Shown piece by piece: positions 16,702 to 25,919 of a stretch of 64,000 nt of DNA (position 1 is its first letter; every line of letters begins with the position of its first letter). The notes beneath the pieces are model-generated. The model did not search any database and was not told the origin of the DNA. It saw nothing but the letters and a program-made list of their open reading frames with translations. The stretch comes from JAIXUI01 sp943373175 (GTDB lineage Bacteria > Bacteroidota > Bacteroidia > UBA7662 > JAIXUI01). The stretch is taken from assembly GCA_943373175.1 (NCBI GenBank), contig CALSBM010000007.1, forward strand, positions 1 to 64,000, written 5' to 3'. The position numbers and the translations under genes are program-made.

Positions 16702-18606
16702 TTATGAGCGTCTCAGGCTTAAAAACGCTAATAATCGGGAGAATAACATTGAATCAGCTCTATTCTTTTCAGAAGGAAGTTCCTGACGATTAGGGGTTTC
16801 AATGGGTGCACCTCCGCCATGATGTTCTTCGAGGCCTTCATTAGGAATATTTTGAGGAATAAAATCCTCAGTTGCTTCCGGAAGGCTATAGTCGTAAGGC
16901 CAACGATGAACGTGAGGAATTTCTCCAGGCCAGTTACCGTGCAAGTGCTCAACCGGGGCTGTCCACTCAAGGGTAGTCGAATTCCATGGGTTTTGAGGCG
17001 CTCTTTTCCCTTTGAAAATGTTTCCGAAAAAATTGTAAAGGAAGATAAGCTGTGCAAAGGAACTTAGAATAGCCGCTAACGTGATGAACTTATTCATATT
17101 CACCCACTCAGTCATGTATTCAAAACCGGTAAAGCTGTAGTAACGGCGAGGAACACCATCAAGACCCATGAAGTGCATCGGGAAGAATACACAATAAACG
17201 CCAGCGAAGGTCAACCAAAAGTGGAGGTATCCAAGTTTCTCATTCATCATTCGGCCAAACATCCTAGGATACCAATGATAAATTCCGGCAAACATCCCAA
17301 ACATAGCCGCAGAACCCATTACTAAGTGGAAGTGGGCTACTACGAAATAAGTGTCATGCAAGTTGATGTCGAGTGCAGCATTTCCAAGATAAATTCCGGT
17401 AAGTCCTCCAGAAATGAACAAGGAAACAAGGCCGATTGCGAACATCATGCCCGGAGTGAACTGGATATTTCCTCTCCAAAGAGTAGCCAGATAGTTAAAT
17501 GTTTTTACTGCTGAAGGAACCGCAATGACCAGAGTAAGAATCATGAATACATTTCCAAGGAAAGGATTCATACCGGTTATAAACATGTGGTGACCCCAAA
17601 CAACAAACGACAAAACAGCGATGCCCAAAAGTGAACCAATCATCGCACGATAGCCGAAAATAGGCTTACGTGAGTTAGTTGCAATAATTTCAGAGGTCAA
17701 TCCCAATGCAGGCATCAAAATGATATAAACCTCCGGGTGACCGAGAAACCAGAACAAGTGTTGAAATAGAATTGGACTTCCACCAGTTTGTGAAAGTGCT
17801 TCGTTACCGATAAAGATTTCACTCAAGTAAAATGCTGTACCGAAAGAGCGGTCAAAAATCAATAGAATAGCTGCTGCAAAAAGTACAGGGAAAGACAAAA
17901 CTCCAAGGATAGCTGTGCAGAAAAATGCCCAAATGGTTAATGGCATGCGGGTCATCTTCATTCCTGTTGTACGCAGGTTGAGGATAGTAGCGATGTAGTT
18001 CAGTGCACCCATCAAAGATGAAGCAATAAACAAGGTCATAGATACTAACCACAAGGTCATTCCAAGGCCGGAACCAGGCATCGCCTTTGGCAAGGCAGAT
18101 AGCGGAGGATAAACGGTCCATCCACCTGAAGCTGGGCCGGTTTCTACAAAGAGAGAAATCAGCATCACAACAGAGGAAGAGAAGAAGAACCAATAAGAAA
18201 GCATATTGATGAACGGAGACGCCATGTCTCGAGCACCAAGTTGCAACGGAATTAAAAGGTTAGAGAAAGTACCACTCAATGCAGCAGTGAGTACAAAGAA
18301 TACCATGATGGTACCGTGGATAGTCACTAATCCAAGGTAAAAATTGGGATCAAGTTTGCCCCCTTTTCCCCATTTACCAAGAACGGTCTCCATCCAAGGG
18401 AAAATCTCGTCGGGGTATGCCAATTGAATTCGAAAAACCAGTGACAATAACATTCCAACGATTGCCATCACAATTCCTGTAATCAGAAATTGCTTCGCAA
18501 TCATTTTATGATCCTGAGAAAAAACGTATTTGGTCAGGAAAGTGTCGTGATGCTCATGGTGATCGTGATCGTGATCATGAGCGTGTTCAGTAGCGCTGTG
18601 AGCCAT
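16702..18606 (-). CDS. coxA: Cytochrome c oxidase subunit I
   Basis: Catalytic subunit (634 aa) of the aa3-type oxidase, holding heme a and the heme a3-CuB centre. Diagnostic stretches: WFLGHPEVYIILMPALG (CuB His, the Glu-Val-Tyr element of the A-type D channel and His-Tyr crosslink), GHHMFITGMNPFLG (CuB His pair), and HDTYFVVAHFHLVMGS (heme ligands). These make it an A-family enzyme. The N-terminus is unusually His/Asp-rich (HAHDHDHDHHEHHD in the first 22 residues), possibly metal-binding; an alternative is a harmless low-complexity tail. It starts 14 bp after coxB. Confidence 0.97.
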   Translation of the reverse strand: MAHSATEHAHDHDHDHHEHHDTFLTKYVFSQDHKMIAKQFLITGIVMAIVGMLLSLVFRIQLAYPDEIFPWMETVLGKWGKGGKLDPNFYLGLVTIHGTIMVFFVLTAALSGTFSNLLIPLQLGARDMASPFINMLSYWFFFSSSVVMLISLFVETGPASGGWTVYPPLSALPKAMPGSGLGMTLWLVSMTLFIASSLMGALNYIATILNLRTTGMKMTRMPLTIWAFFCTAILGVLSFPVLFAAAILLIFDRSFGTAFYLSEIFIGNEALSQTGGSPILFQHLFWFLGHPEVYIILMPALGLTSEIIATNSRKPIFGYRAMIGSLLGIAVLSFVVWGHHMFITGMNPFLGNVFMILTLVIAVPSAVKTFNYLATLWRGNIQFTPGMMFAIGLVSLFISGGLTGIYLGNAALDINLHDTYFVVAHFHLVMGSAAMFGMFAGIYHWYPRMFGRMMNEKLGYLHFWLTFAGVYCVFFPMHFMGLDGVPRRYYSFTGFEYMTEWVNMNKFITLAAILSSFAQLIFLYNFFGNIFKGKRAPQNPWNSTTLEWTAPVEHLHGNWPGEIPHVHRWPYDYSLPEATEDFIPQNIPNEGLEEHHGGGAPIETPNRQELPSEKNRADSMLFSRLLAFLSLRRS

Positions 18607-18620
18607 TTCCTATGGATTGT

Positions 18621-20051
18621 TTAATTATTAACGTTCAATTGGGCGGTCAGGTTTTCGGCTGGCTTGAAGTAAGTTCTCTGTTCCTTCAACCATTGCTGAT
18701 ATTCAGCCTCTTCCACAACTCTTATTTTCATTCTCATATTAAAATGTGCAGCTCCACAGATTTTATTACAAGCAAGCTCGTAGTTAAAATCCATGTTGTT
18801 AAGCTTCTTGCGCATCTGCTCAGTTGTAATGGTAGGCACCATATAAAACTGAGTTGGCATTCCAGGAACTACGTTCATCTGTGCGCGGAAATGAGGCATA
18901 TAGGCAGAGTGAATTACATCTCTAGCACGTAACCGGAACAAGACTCCTTTATTAACTGGAAGCACAACTTCCATCGGATATAAATCATCTTGTGCTTTAG
19001 GGTCTTTCTTATCAATACCCAAGTTGTTGTCTTGGCTAATTAATCTATAATCATGGCGGCCCAAGGCTTTATCTGCACCGGTATAGCGCGCCTTCCATCC
19101 AAACTGATAGGCAAAAAGCTCTATAGTATTCACGTTTTCTGTTGGATGTAGTTGGGTTATATCCCGCCAAACTTTAGTTCCGTACAATACCAAAGCAGTA
19201 AGTACAATAGCTGGCACAATAGTCCATAAACGCTCTAAACTATGGTTATCCGGATAGTAGTATGCCTTGTGCCCTTCCCTTGTTCTGTATATATACGGGA
19301 AGGTAAAGAGGAGGATGTGAGTAGCCACGAAAACAATCATCGTGATAACGAGGGTAATCATGAACATTTGATCCGTGATAACCCCATGTTCAGAAGCAGA
19401 TTCTGGCAAAGTGTATTTACCATAAACTGCAAACTGGTAATACACGAAGTACATTCCAACTACAAGAAACACGAAGAATAAAATACCGTTGATAGCAGCC
19501 CAGTCGAGGATACGGATTCCTTTAGTTTTAAAGAAGGTACTGATGGATTTGATTGCATAGAGGAATGCTGCAAACAACAAAACGAACATCAATAACACCA
19601 TGAAAAACTTCTGAGTACTGCTTAAAGCATCCGGGTCTGCAGCGGCAGCAGCTCCACCAGCGGTTTGAGCCGGAGCTGCAGCGGCTAATTTTCCTTCTTC
19701 AGCTTTCACATAAGCTAAAACTGCTTTCACTTCCTCATCGGAAAGATCGAATGCAGGCATCTGAACATTGTTCCATTTAGCATAAAGATCTTTAGCGTAA
19801 GCGTCTCCGGAGTTAATAACGGATTGTGAATTCTTAATCCATTTAATCAACCAGGCCTCATCTCGACGCTCAGAGATGCCTTTAAGTGCCGGACCTACAA
19901 GGTCTGCATCAATTTTATGACAGGCGACACAGTTGGCGCTGTAAATAGCAGCACCATCAGGTTGAGCCTGTGCGCTGTTCCAGAGAACCGGAAGGCTCAG
20001 CAGCATAGTTAGCACCAGTGCGCGGAGCGCTGAGAGTAAATTCTTGGGCAT
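18621..20051 (-). CDS. coxB: Cytochrome c oxidase subunit II with N-terminal cytochrome c domain
   Basis: 476-aa fusion. Order: signal peptide (to AQAQ, about residue 30); a cytochrome c domain with CVACH (Cys41, Cys44, His45) and a distal Met in NVQMPAFDLSDEEV; an Ala-rich linker; a membrane helix; then the COX2 hairpin of two helices and the periplasmic CuA domain. The CuA ligands are present in HSAYMPHF and CNKICGAAHFNM. Most fused (caa3) subunits II carry the cytochrome c at the C-terminus, so the N-terminal position is notable. I chose the ATG at 20051 over an in-frame TTG at 20057. It is the first gene of the cox operon, with a -7 element just upstream (20079-20086). Confidence 0.95.
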   Translation of the reverse strand: MPKNLLSALRALVLTMLLSLPVLWNSAQAQPDGAAIYSANCVACHKIDADLVGPALKGISERRDEAWLIKWIKNSQSVINSGDAYAKDLYAKWNNVQMPAFDLSDEEVKAVLAYVKAEEGKLAAAAPAQTAGGAAAAADPDALSSTQKFFMVLLMFVLLFAAFLYAIKSISTFFKTKGIRILDWAAINGILFFVFLVVGMYFVYYQFAVYGKYTLPESASEHGVITDQMFMITLVITMIVFVATHILLFTFPYIYRTREGHKAYYYPDNHSLERLWTIVPAIVLTALVLYGTKVWRDITQLHPTENVNTIELFAYQFGWKARYTGADKALGRHDYRLISQDNNLGIDKKDPKAQDDLYPMEVVLPVNKGVLFRLRARDVIHSAYMPHFRAQMNVVPGMPTQFYMVPTITTEQMRKKLNNMDFNYELACNKICGAAHFNMRMKIRVVEEAEYQQWLKEQRTYFKPAENLTAQLNVNN

Positions 20052-20078
20052 GTGCAAAGGGGTTTTCCTTAATCACCG

Positions 20079-20086
20079 CAAATATA
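20079..20086 (-). promoter_or_regulatory. -7 element of the cox operon promoter
   Basis: TATATTTG on the minus strand, an exact TAnnTTTG match 27 nt before the coxB ATG. At 19 nt further up is GTG (20106-20108), one base off the TTG -33 element. It lies between the cbb3 operon terminator and coxB, as expected for an independent cox promoter. Confidence 0.55.
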
Positions 20087-20141
20087 GCCGCCTCTTTTCA
20101 AATTACACGGCCAGTTTCTGCCAATTGTTATAGATAGAAAA

Positions 20142-20167
20142 TAAAAAAAGCCTGAAAATTTCAGGCT
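20142..20167 (-). terminator. Terminator of the cbb3 operon
   Basis: Hairpin AGCCTGAA-AAT-TTCAGGCT (20149-20167) followed on the minus strand by TTTTTTTATTTT: a strong intrinsic terminator. It separates the cbb3 operon from the cox operon downstream. Confidence 0.85.
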
Positions 20168-20189
20168 CTAGCTTTATCTGATTGAACTA

Positions 20190-20933
20190 TCACGGTTGTG
20201 AAGGTTTCTTGCAGCACTCCATCACTTGTTCTTTTTGAGAAGCGGTTTGCTTCAATTCCGGACTTAACATTGGAATTCCTAAATCCATTCCTCGCAGTGT
20301 AAGCAGGATTCCAGTAAGAAAAAGTGCATAAGGCACTAATCGTTTCATCATAGGCCGCAATCGGTCGGAGGCCCTTAAGCCTAACCACGAGACCAACAGC
20401 AAAACCGGAACTGAACCCAATCCAAAAGCACTCATATAGGTTGCTCCCCATAGCGCATTTCCTCCAGAAAGGCTTCCTGCCAACGCAATGTAAACTAAAC
20501 CACAAGGCAATAACCCATTCGCCATTCCAGTTATCCAAAACCTTAAGATGCCCGGTGTCCTTCCGGCTTTTTCAAACATCACGTTGCGAAAGGGCAACTT
20601 TAACTTTGATAAAAAGGTTAGCTTAAGTTTTCCACTGACATATAAAGCGGCCACTATTAACAGAATACCCCAGAAAACGGAAAGGGTTTGCTGCCATCTT
20701 CCAATAGCTAGAAATCCTCCAATAATGCCGCCGATAGTGCCTAAAATGGCGTAGATGCTAATTCGCCCAAAATGATAAATCAATCGCTCTGAGAAAAACC
20801 TCCATAAAGAATTTGATTGCATAGGTAAACTCAATACCAATGGCCCACACATGCCAAGGCAATGCAAACTTCCGGCAGTTCCTATGAGCAAACCTGCTAC
20901 AATTGCTTCACTAAAGGAAGTTAATTCACCCAT
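20190..20933 (-). CDS. DsbD_2/TauE-like membrane protein of the cbb3 operon
   Basis: 247-aa polytopic membrane protein of the family annotated as sulfite exporter TauE/SafE or UreH-like (DsbD_2 fold). It opens with GLLIGTAGSLHCLGMCGPLVLSL, the conserved HCxxMC pattern near helix 1, and has GMANGLLPCGLVYIALAGSLS in the second half, with a Pro-Cys pair typical of DsbD-like transporters. The C-terminus has a CC pair. Such genes often end ccoGH clusters and are linked to copper or thiol transfer; sulfite export is less likely. I chose the ATG at 20933, which overlaps the ccoH stop by 13 nt. Confidence 0.85.
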   Translation of the reverse strand: MGELTSFSEAIVAGLLIGTAGSLHCLGMCGPLVLSLPMQSNSLWRFFSERLIYHFGRISIYAILGTIGGIIGGFLAIGRWQQTLSVFWGILLIVAALYVSGKLKLTFLSKLKLPFRNVMFEKAGRTPGILRFWITGMANGLLPCGLVYIALAGSLSGGNALWGATYMSAFGLGSVPVLLLVSWLGLRASDRLRPMMKRLVPYALFLTGILLTLRGMDLGIPMLSPELKQTASQKEQVMECCKKPSQP

Positions 20934-21349
20934 GTTTGTTGATGCTGATACCACTTATTTTGATACTGAAAACGAACTCTAACTTCCCAACGACCTTTTT
21001 TAAGTCCTTTGGTTGTAATTCCGGTTTCAGGATTCAACAACTTATAGTGTTGGTCTGCACTTGGATCATCAGGACGGTACAAGTGAATATCTCCTTGCTG
21101 TGGCTGAACTCCTTGAGGGAGGGTTACCCATAACTTACCTGATTCTGTTTCTAATTTCGGCGTAAGACCTTCGTCAACCGTTCGGTTGATAGCATCAATA
21201 TCATCCTGATAGTTCAATTCTTGTTGGTAATAGTCTTTGGCTACCAACTCAACTGGCTGCGATTTCGAGTAGATAGCGAATGCTATCATGAAAGAGCAAA
21301 AGATGATAAATGCGATGATGATGCCCAGTGGCCAGGGGTGCATTTTCAT
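20921..21349 (-). CDS. ccoH: FixH/CcoH family cbb3 oxidase assembly protein
   Basis: 142-aa protein with one N-terminal membrane helix (WPLGIIIAFIIFCSFMIAFA), the conserved VAKDYYQQELNYQDDIDAINR segment, and a periplasmic beta-rich domain (GDIHLYRPDDPSADQ, KGRWEVRVRFQYQNKWY). This is the FixH pattern. FixH/CcoH is needed for stable cbb3 oxidase assembly. It lies 3 bp after ccoG and overlaps the following gene. Confidence 0.92.
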   Translation of the reverse strand: MKMHPWPLGIIIAFIIFCSFMIAFAIYSKSQPVELVAKDYYQQELNYQDDIDAINRTVDEGLTPKLETESGKLWVTLPQGVQPQQGDIHLYRPDDPSADQHYKLLNPETGITTKGLKKGRWEVRVRFQYQNKWYQHQQTWVN

Positions 21350-21352
21350 GAG

Positions 21353-22753
21353 TTACTGATTTGGCCCGGTAAAACGGGTGGTTAAGGTTTCTACTTTCTT
21401 ATCACCGACATAAACTTCAACTTGAAGCTTCATTCCTGGTGCACGATAAAGTGCTTTCGGAATATCTACGAACATGGCGCCTTGCGCCAGACCCTGAGGT
21501 TGTAAGTGCAAATCGGCTCCAACCATCCTTATTCTGGCGGCTGGCATATCTTTTACAGCGAAGCGAACATCAATAGCTTCAAAAGTTTTATTGATTGATT
21601 TCAAGGTATAAAGATTAGCATAATAGGCTCCTTGTTCCATGTAGAGCTGGCCTTTCGCTCTCAATAAGGTTGTTTCTGTATCCGGCCTGGAAAACAGCAT
21701 GTAGAAAAATATGGACAACAACACGGTAAGCACAACAGAGTATGCTTTAACTCGAGTTGTAAACACCTTGCTGGTCTTCTCGACAATGTTGTTATAAGAG
21801 GTATATCGAATTAATCCCTTTGGTTTATTCAAAGCCAGCATGATTTCATCGCATGCATCGATGCAATTGGTACAATTGATACATTCTAACTGAGTACCGT
21901 TTCTGATGTCTATACCAGTTGGACAAACCGCAACGCATTTCTTGCAATCAATACAGTCGCCGGCATCAGCCGGGCGATTCTTTATTACTTTATTCCGGCT
22001 TTCGCCACGTACAAAGTCGTAAGTAATGTTGATAGAATTCTTGTCAAGTAACACTCCCTGCAAACGCCCATAAGGGCAAACGATAATACAAGCTTGCTCT
22101 CTAAACCACCAATAAACAAAGAAGAAAATTCCTGTAAACAACGTGATAGTAAAAAGTCCGCCTAAATGCTGTTGGGGATTGTCGGTAATGATTTTAAATA
22201 AGTCGTCGGTGCCAATAATATAAGCAAGAAATGTGTTGGCAATCAGAAAAGAAAGCGTAAAAAACAAGATGAATTTCACCCCTCTTTTGCGAATTTTTTC
22301 TGCATTCCAAGGCATTCCAGCAAGTTTCCGTTGTTGAGCAGCATCACCTTCAATCCAATATTCTATTTTCCTAAATACCATTTCCATGAAGATGGTTTGA
22401 GGACATACCCAACCGCAGAAAAGCCTGCCAAATACTGCTGTAAACAAGAGAATAAAAACAATAAAACTAATTACTCCAACAACTAATACGTTGAAGTCTT
22501 GTGGCCAGAATGCAAGTCCAAAAATGATAAACTTACGCTCCAACACATTGAAGAGCATGAACGGATGTCCATTTACTCTCATGAAAGGACCAGAAAACAG
22601 CAGTGCCAGAAAGAACCAACTCAGGTAAGTGCGGTATTTGTAAAAAACACCTTTAACTCTTTTGGGGAAAATCCAAATGCGGTGTCCGTCTTCATCTACC
22701 GTTGCGATGGTATCTCTGTATGAGTTTTTCTTATCTGATGCTGCTGTTTCCAT
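21353..22753 (-). CDS. ccoG: Cytochrome c oxidase accessory protein CcoG (FixG/RdxA)
   Basis: 466-aa membrane polyferredoxin acting in cbb3 oxidase maturation; the family has been linked to copper reduction for CuB insertion. It has several membrane helices with FCGWVCPQTIFMEMVFRKIE and EQACIIVCPYGRLQGVLLD, then two 4Fe-4S motifs: CIDCKKCVAVCPTGIDI and CINCTNCIDACDEIM. The C-terminal Ig-like FixG domain follows the last helix. It is in the expected place between ccoP and ccoH. Confidence 0.96.
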   Translation of the reverse strand: METAASDKKNSYRDTIATVDEDGHRIWIFPKRVKGVFYKYRTYLSWFFLALLFSGPFMRVNGHPFMLFNVLERKFIIFGLAFWPQDFNVLVVGVISFIVFILLFTAVFGRLFCGWVCPQTIFMEMVFRKIEYWIEGDAAQQRKLAGMPWNAEKIRKRGVKFILFFTLSFLIANTFLAYIIGTDDLFKIITDNPQQHLGGLFTITLFTGIFFFVYWWFREQACIIVCPYGRLQGVLLDKNSINITYDFVRGESRNKVIKNRPADAGDCIDCKKCVAVCPTGIDIRNGTQLECINCTNCIDACDEIMLALNKPKGLIRYTSYNNIVEKTSKVFTTRVKAYSVVLTVLLSIFFYMLFSRPDTETTLLRAKGQLYMEQGAYYANLYTLKSINKTFEAIDVRFAVKDMPAARIRMVGADLHLQPQGLAQGAMFVDIPKALYRAPGMKLQVEVYVGDKKVETLTTRFTGPNQ

Positions 22754-22776
22754 AATCTTTAGTGAGATATGCTTAA

Positions 22777-23334
22777 CTAATTCGTAACGAGTTCCCCTTG
22801 CGCTTCTTTAGGATTAGCAGGTTTAGTTCCATGCAAGCTGTGGATGTAGCTGGCTACTTCAACTATCTGAGCTGGTTTTAAACTTGCTTCCCAAGGAATC
22901 ATGCCTTTTTCAGGTACTCCTTTAGAAATCACCCTTACTAAATCCTCTACCTTATTACCGTGGAGATAATAATCATCGGTAAGATTTGGACCTACTAAGC
23001 CTTCTCCATTCTGACCGTGGCATGCGGCACAATTAGCAGTAAAGATGACTTTTCCTTTCTCTAGCACCCCGGCCTCAGAACTGAAAGCCAGTTGAACCAA
23101 TCCTTGAGCAGCTTCTGCTTTCTTACGAACAGCTTCTCCTTCTTTCATTTCTGCCAGATACTCTTCTTCTTGCGAGAGTCCGCTTCCAATGATGTGGTAA
23201 CGGGCTATGTACACCACAGAGAAAAGAATAGTGATGTAGAAAAGGTACAGCCACCACGGTGGAAGGTCATTGTCAAACTCTTTGATGCCATCATAATCAT
23301 GATCCAGCAATTCGTCTTTTACTTTCTTTGACAT
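22777..23334 (-). CDS. ccoP: cbb3 oxidase cytochrome c subunit CcoP (single heme)
   Basis: 185-aa subunit: cytoplasmic N-terminus with the CcoP motif HDYDGIKEFDNDLPPWWLYLF, one membrane helix, a charged linker, then a single cytochrome c domain with CAACHGQNGEGLVGPNLTDDYY and a distal-Met region (KGMIPWEASLKPAQIVEVASYI). Proteobacterial CcoP has two heme domains; only one is present here, as usual in Bacteroidetes. It delivers electrons to the fused CcoNO. Part of the ccoI-to-ccoH operon. Confidence 0.95.
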   Translation of the reverse strand: MSKKVKDELLDHDYDGIKEFDNDLPPWWLYLFYITILFSVVYIARYHIIGSGLSQEEEYLAEMKEGEAVRKKAEAAQGLVQLAFSSEAGVLEKGKVIFTANCAACHGQNGEGLVGPNLTDDYYLHGNKVEDLVRVISKGVPEKGMIPWEASLKPAQIVEVASYIHSLHGTKPANPKEAQGELVTN

Positions 23335-23353
23335 GGTTAGTCCTCCTGTTAAT

Positions 23354-23509
23354 TCAGTCTAATGGGATGTTTCGGTAATAATCGATATCGCTTTTTTTGG
23401 TAATTATTGCCTTAACCGAGAAAGCGATAAACACGGCAAGGAACAAGCTAAGTCCGATGATGGGAAATACATCGACATCTTGTATAGACTCTAAAACATT
23501 TCGAATCAT
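23354..23509 (-). CDS. ccoQ: CcoQ-like small subunit (51 aa)
   Basis: Short gene found by hand translation from the ATG at 23509 to the TGA at 23354. The product has a short acidic N-terminus (MIRNVLESIQDVDVFP), one membrane helix (IIGLSLFLAVFIAFSVKAI), and a basic/polar tail ending in DYYRNIPLD. Size, topology and the position between ccoNO and ccoP fit CcoQ (FixQ), which stabilises the cbb3 complex. It starts 5 bp after the ccoNO stop. Confidence 0.8.
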   Translation of the reverse strand: MIRNVLESIQDVDVFPIIGLSLFLAVFIAFSVKAIITKKSDIDYYRNIPLD

Positions 23510-23514
23510 ATTGA

Positions 23515-25656
23515 TTAGCGTTGAGCGGTTTCTTTTTTGGTTTGGATATCGGTGCCAAGGCGTTGCAGGTAAGCAATTAAGGCCACCATTTCAGATTCAG
23601 GTTTTGCTTTTATTCCAGATAATGCCAAATCTGCGACAATTCCATCTGCTTGGACTTTCATATCTGCAAGTGCCTGATGCTCATAGTTTTCTGGATAAGG
23701 CACTCCAAGGTTGCGCATTACCCGGATTTTATTAGGAGTAACGCTCCATTTGGCATCGCTTTCTACTAACCAAGGATAAGGAGGCATCAGTGAACCCGGA
23801 CTCATGGAACGAGGATCAACCATGTGCTTATAATGCCATGCTCTTCCAGAGCCGGAGGGATATTTAGAACCTACCCGATGCAAATCAGGACCAGTACGTT
23901 TAGACCCCCAAAGGAATGGATGATCATAAACAAACTCACCTGCTTTAGAATATTCGCCATAGCGTTCGGTTTCTGAACGGAAGGGACGAACCAATTGCGA
24001 GTGACATGAGTTACAACCTTCTTTGATGTAAACATCACGACCCGTTAATTCGAGCGGTGAATAGGGTTTTACACTGGAAATGGTGGGGATGTTGGATTTC
24101 ACCAGGAAGGCAGGGAAGAATTCAACTGCTCCGCCGATTAATATAGCAACGGTAGTAAGCACTGTAAACAACACTGGTTTACGCTCAAGGACTCGGTGGC
24201 CATAGCCAACTTTAGGATTTTCCTCATGTTTTTCGGCTACCTGAACGATAACATTCTCATTGGCTACGAGTTTCTTACCAGCCATAGTCATGATGAGGTT
24301 GTAAACCATTACAAGTGCGCCAACGAGGTAAAGAACTCCGCCAATTCCACGAATGATGTACATCGGAATTATCTGAGTAACAGTATCAAGGAAGTTCGGA
24401 TACATCAAGTAACCGTCTGGAGTAAACTGCTTCCACATTAATCCCTGGGTTACACCAGCCCAATACATGGCCATTACCCAGAAAACAATTCCAATTGTAC
24501 CTATCCAAAAGTGAAAATTGGCCAGTTTCTCAGAATACAGCTTAGTATTGAACAGTTTAGGAATAAGATAATAAAGCATAGCAAAGGTTAGGAATCCATT
24601 CCATCCGAGCGTTCCAACATGAACGTGAGCTGGAATCCAGTCTGTGAAGTGAGACAACGCATTTACATTCTTCAATGAATGCATTGGCCCTTCGAAAGTG
24701 GCCATACCATAAGAAGTGATGGCTACGACCAAGAACTTCAGCCTTGAATCTTCTCTTACTTTATCCCAAACTCCCCTGAGGGTAAGCAATCCGTTTATCA
24801 TACCACCCCAAGAAGGAGCTATCAACATGATAGAAAACACAACTCCGAGAGATTGAGCCCAATCGGGAAGTGCAGAATAGAGCAAGTGGTGAGGTCCTGC
24901 CCAGATATACAGGAAAATCAGTGACCAGAAGTGAATAATAGAAAGGCGGTAAGAGTAAACCGGACGATCTGCCAACTTCGGCAGAAAATAGTACATCAAT
25001 CCGAGGTACGGGGTGGTTAGGAAGAAGGCTACTGCATTGTGGCCGTACCACCATTGTACGAGCGCATCCTGAACCCCTGCATACATGGAGTAACTTTTGA
25101 ACAAGTTAACCGGTATTTCAAAGGAGTTAACTATATGCAGCACTGCAACCGTTACCAAGGTGGCGATGTAGAACCAGATAGCCACATACATGTGCTTTTC
25201 GTTCCTTTTGAGGATAGTTCCTATCATGTTGATGCCAAAGACAACCCATATCAGGGTAATGGCAATGTCAATGGGCCATTCTAACTCAGCATACTCTTTC
25301 GAGGTGGTGATGCCAAGAGGTAAAGTAAGTGCAGCCGCAACGATGATTAACTGCCAACCCCAGAAATGGATGTTGCTGAGCAAATCGCTGAACATTCTGG
25401 TTTTGCAAAGTCGTTGGAGCGAGTAGTAAATGCCCATAAAAATGGCATTACCCACGAAGGCGAAAATCACTGCATTGGTATGCAGCGGTCGGATTCGGCC
25501 ATAGGTGGTGTACGGATTGCCCAGATTGAGCGAAGGTTCCACAAGTTGGAAGGCAATGACGACGCCCACCAACATGCCTACAATGCCCCAAAGCATTGTA
25601 GCGACCGCGAAGTTCTTCACGATTCGGTTGTCATAGGAAACGCTGAGTTCGGCCAT
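23515..25656 (-). CDS. ccoNO: Fused cbb3-type cytochrome c oxidase subunits I and II (CcoNO)
   Basis: 713-aa fusion. Residues 1 to about 480 are the CcoN catalytic subunit with 12 or more helices: WYGHNAVAFFLTTPYLGLMYY (CuB and crosslink region of C-family oxidases), GPHHLLYSALPDW (CuB His pair), and HVHVGTLGWNGFLTFAMLYY (heme ligands). After a further helix comes CcoO: a membrane anchor and a cytochrome c domain with CNSCHSQLVRPF and a late distal Met region (SPGSLMPPYPWL). The fused form is known from Bacteroidetes. It is the high-affinity oxidase used at low oxygen. It starts 20 bp after ccoS. Confidence 0.97.
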   Translation of the reverse strand: MAELSVSYDNRIVKNFAVATMLWGIVGMLVGVVIAFQLVEPSLNLGNPYTTYGRIRPLHTNAVIFAFVGNAIFMGIYYSLQRLCKTRMFSDLLSNIHFWGWQLIIVAAALTLPLGITTSKEYAELEWPIDIAITLIWVVFGINMIGTILKRNEKHMYVAIWFYIATLVTVAVLHIVNSFEIPVNLFKSYSMYAGVQDALVQWWYGHNAVAFFLTTPYLGLMYYFLPKLADRPVYSYRLSIIHFWSLIFLYIWAGPHHLLYSALPDWAQSLGVVFSIMLIAPSWGGMINGLLTLRGVWDKVREDSRLKFLVVAITSYGMATFEGPMHSLKNVNALSHFTDWIPAHVHVGTLGWNGFLTFAMLYYLIPKLFNTKLYSEKLANFHFWIGTIGIVFWVMAMYWAGVTQGLMWKQFTPDGYLMYPNFLDTVTQIIPMYIIRGIGGVLYLVGALVMVYNLIMTMAGKKLVANENVIVQVAEKHEENPKVGYGHRVLERKPVLFTVLTTVAILIGGAVEFFPAFLVKSNIPTISSVKPYSPLELTGRDVYIKEGCNSCHSQLVRPFRSETERYGEYSKAGEFVYDHPFLWGSKRTGPDLHRVGSKYPSGSGRAWHYKHMVDPRSMSPGSLMPPYPWLVESDAKWSVTPNKIRVMRNLGVPYPENYEHQALADMKVQADGIVADLALSGIKAKPESEMVALIAYLQRLGTDIQTKKETAQR

Positions 25657-25676
25657 AGGTTAAAAGTTTATCAGTT

Positions 25677-25835
25677 TCAGGGGTTAGTTTCTTCAGCTTG
25701 GTCTTCGAATAGCATTCTAACCGAAGGAGTGTAATCGTCCTCATACTGGCCACTTTTCACTGACTTGATGAAAGCGTAAAGGAAAAACCCTGCTACCAGC
25801 AGGCTCACTCCCATGAGAAAAGCGATTATCTCCAT
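25677..25835 (-). CDS. ccoS: cbb3 oxidase assembly protein CcoS (52 aa)
   Basis: Short gene found by hand translation from the ATG at 25835 to the TGA at 25677. The product is one N-terminal membrane helix (MEIIAFLMGVSLLVAGFFLY) followed by the typical CcoS cytoplasmic stretch SVKSGQYEDDYTPSVRMLFED. CcoS is required to insert cofactors into cbb3 oxidase. It sits between ccoI and ccoNO, the canonical order in Bacteroidetes. Confidence 0.9.
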   Translation of the reverse strand: MEIIAFLMGVSLLVAGFFLYAFIKSVKSGQYEDDYTPSVRMLFEDQAEETNP

Positions 25836-25919
25836 TTGCGATTAGAATTATTTAGATACAAATATCCTATTTTAATCGGACTTAACAGCCAACTTTAGAT
25901 ATATTTTTACCTGTATATC

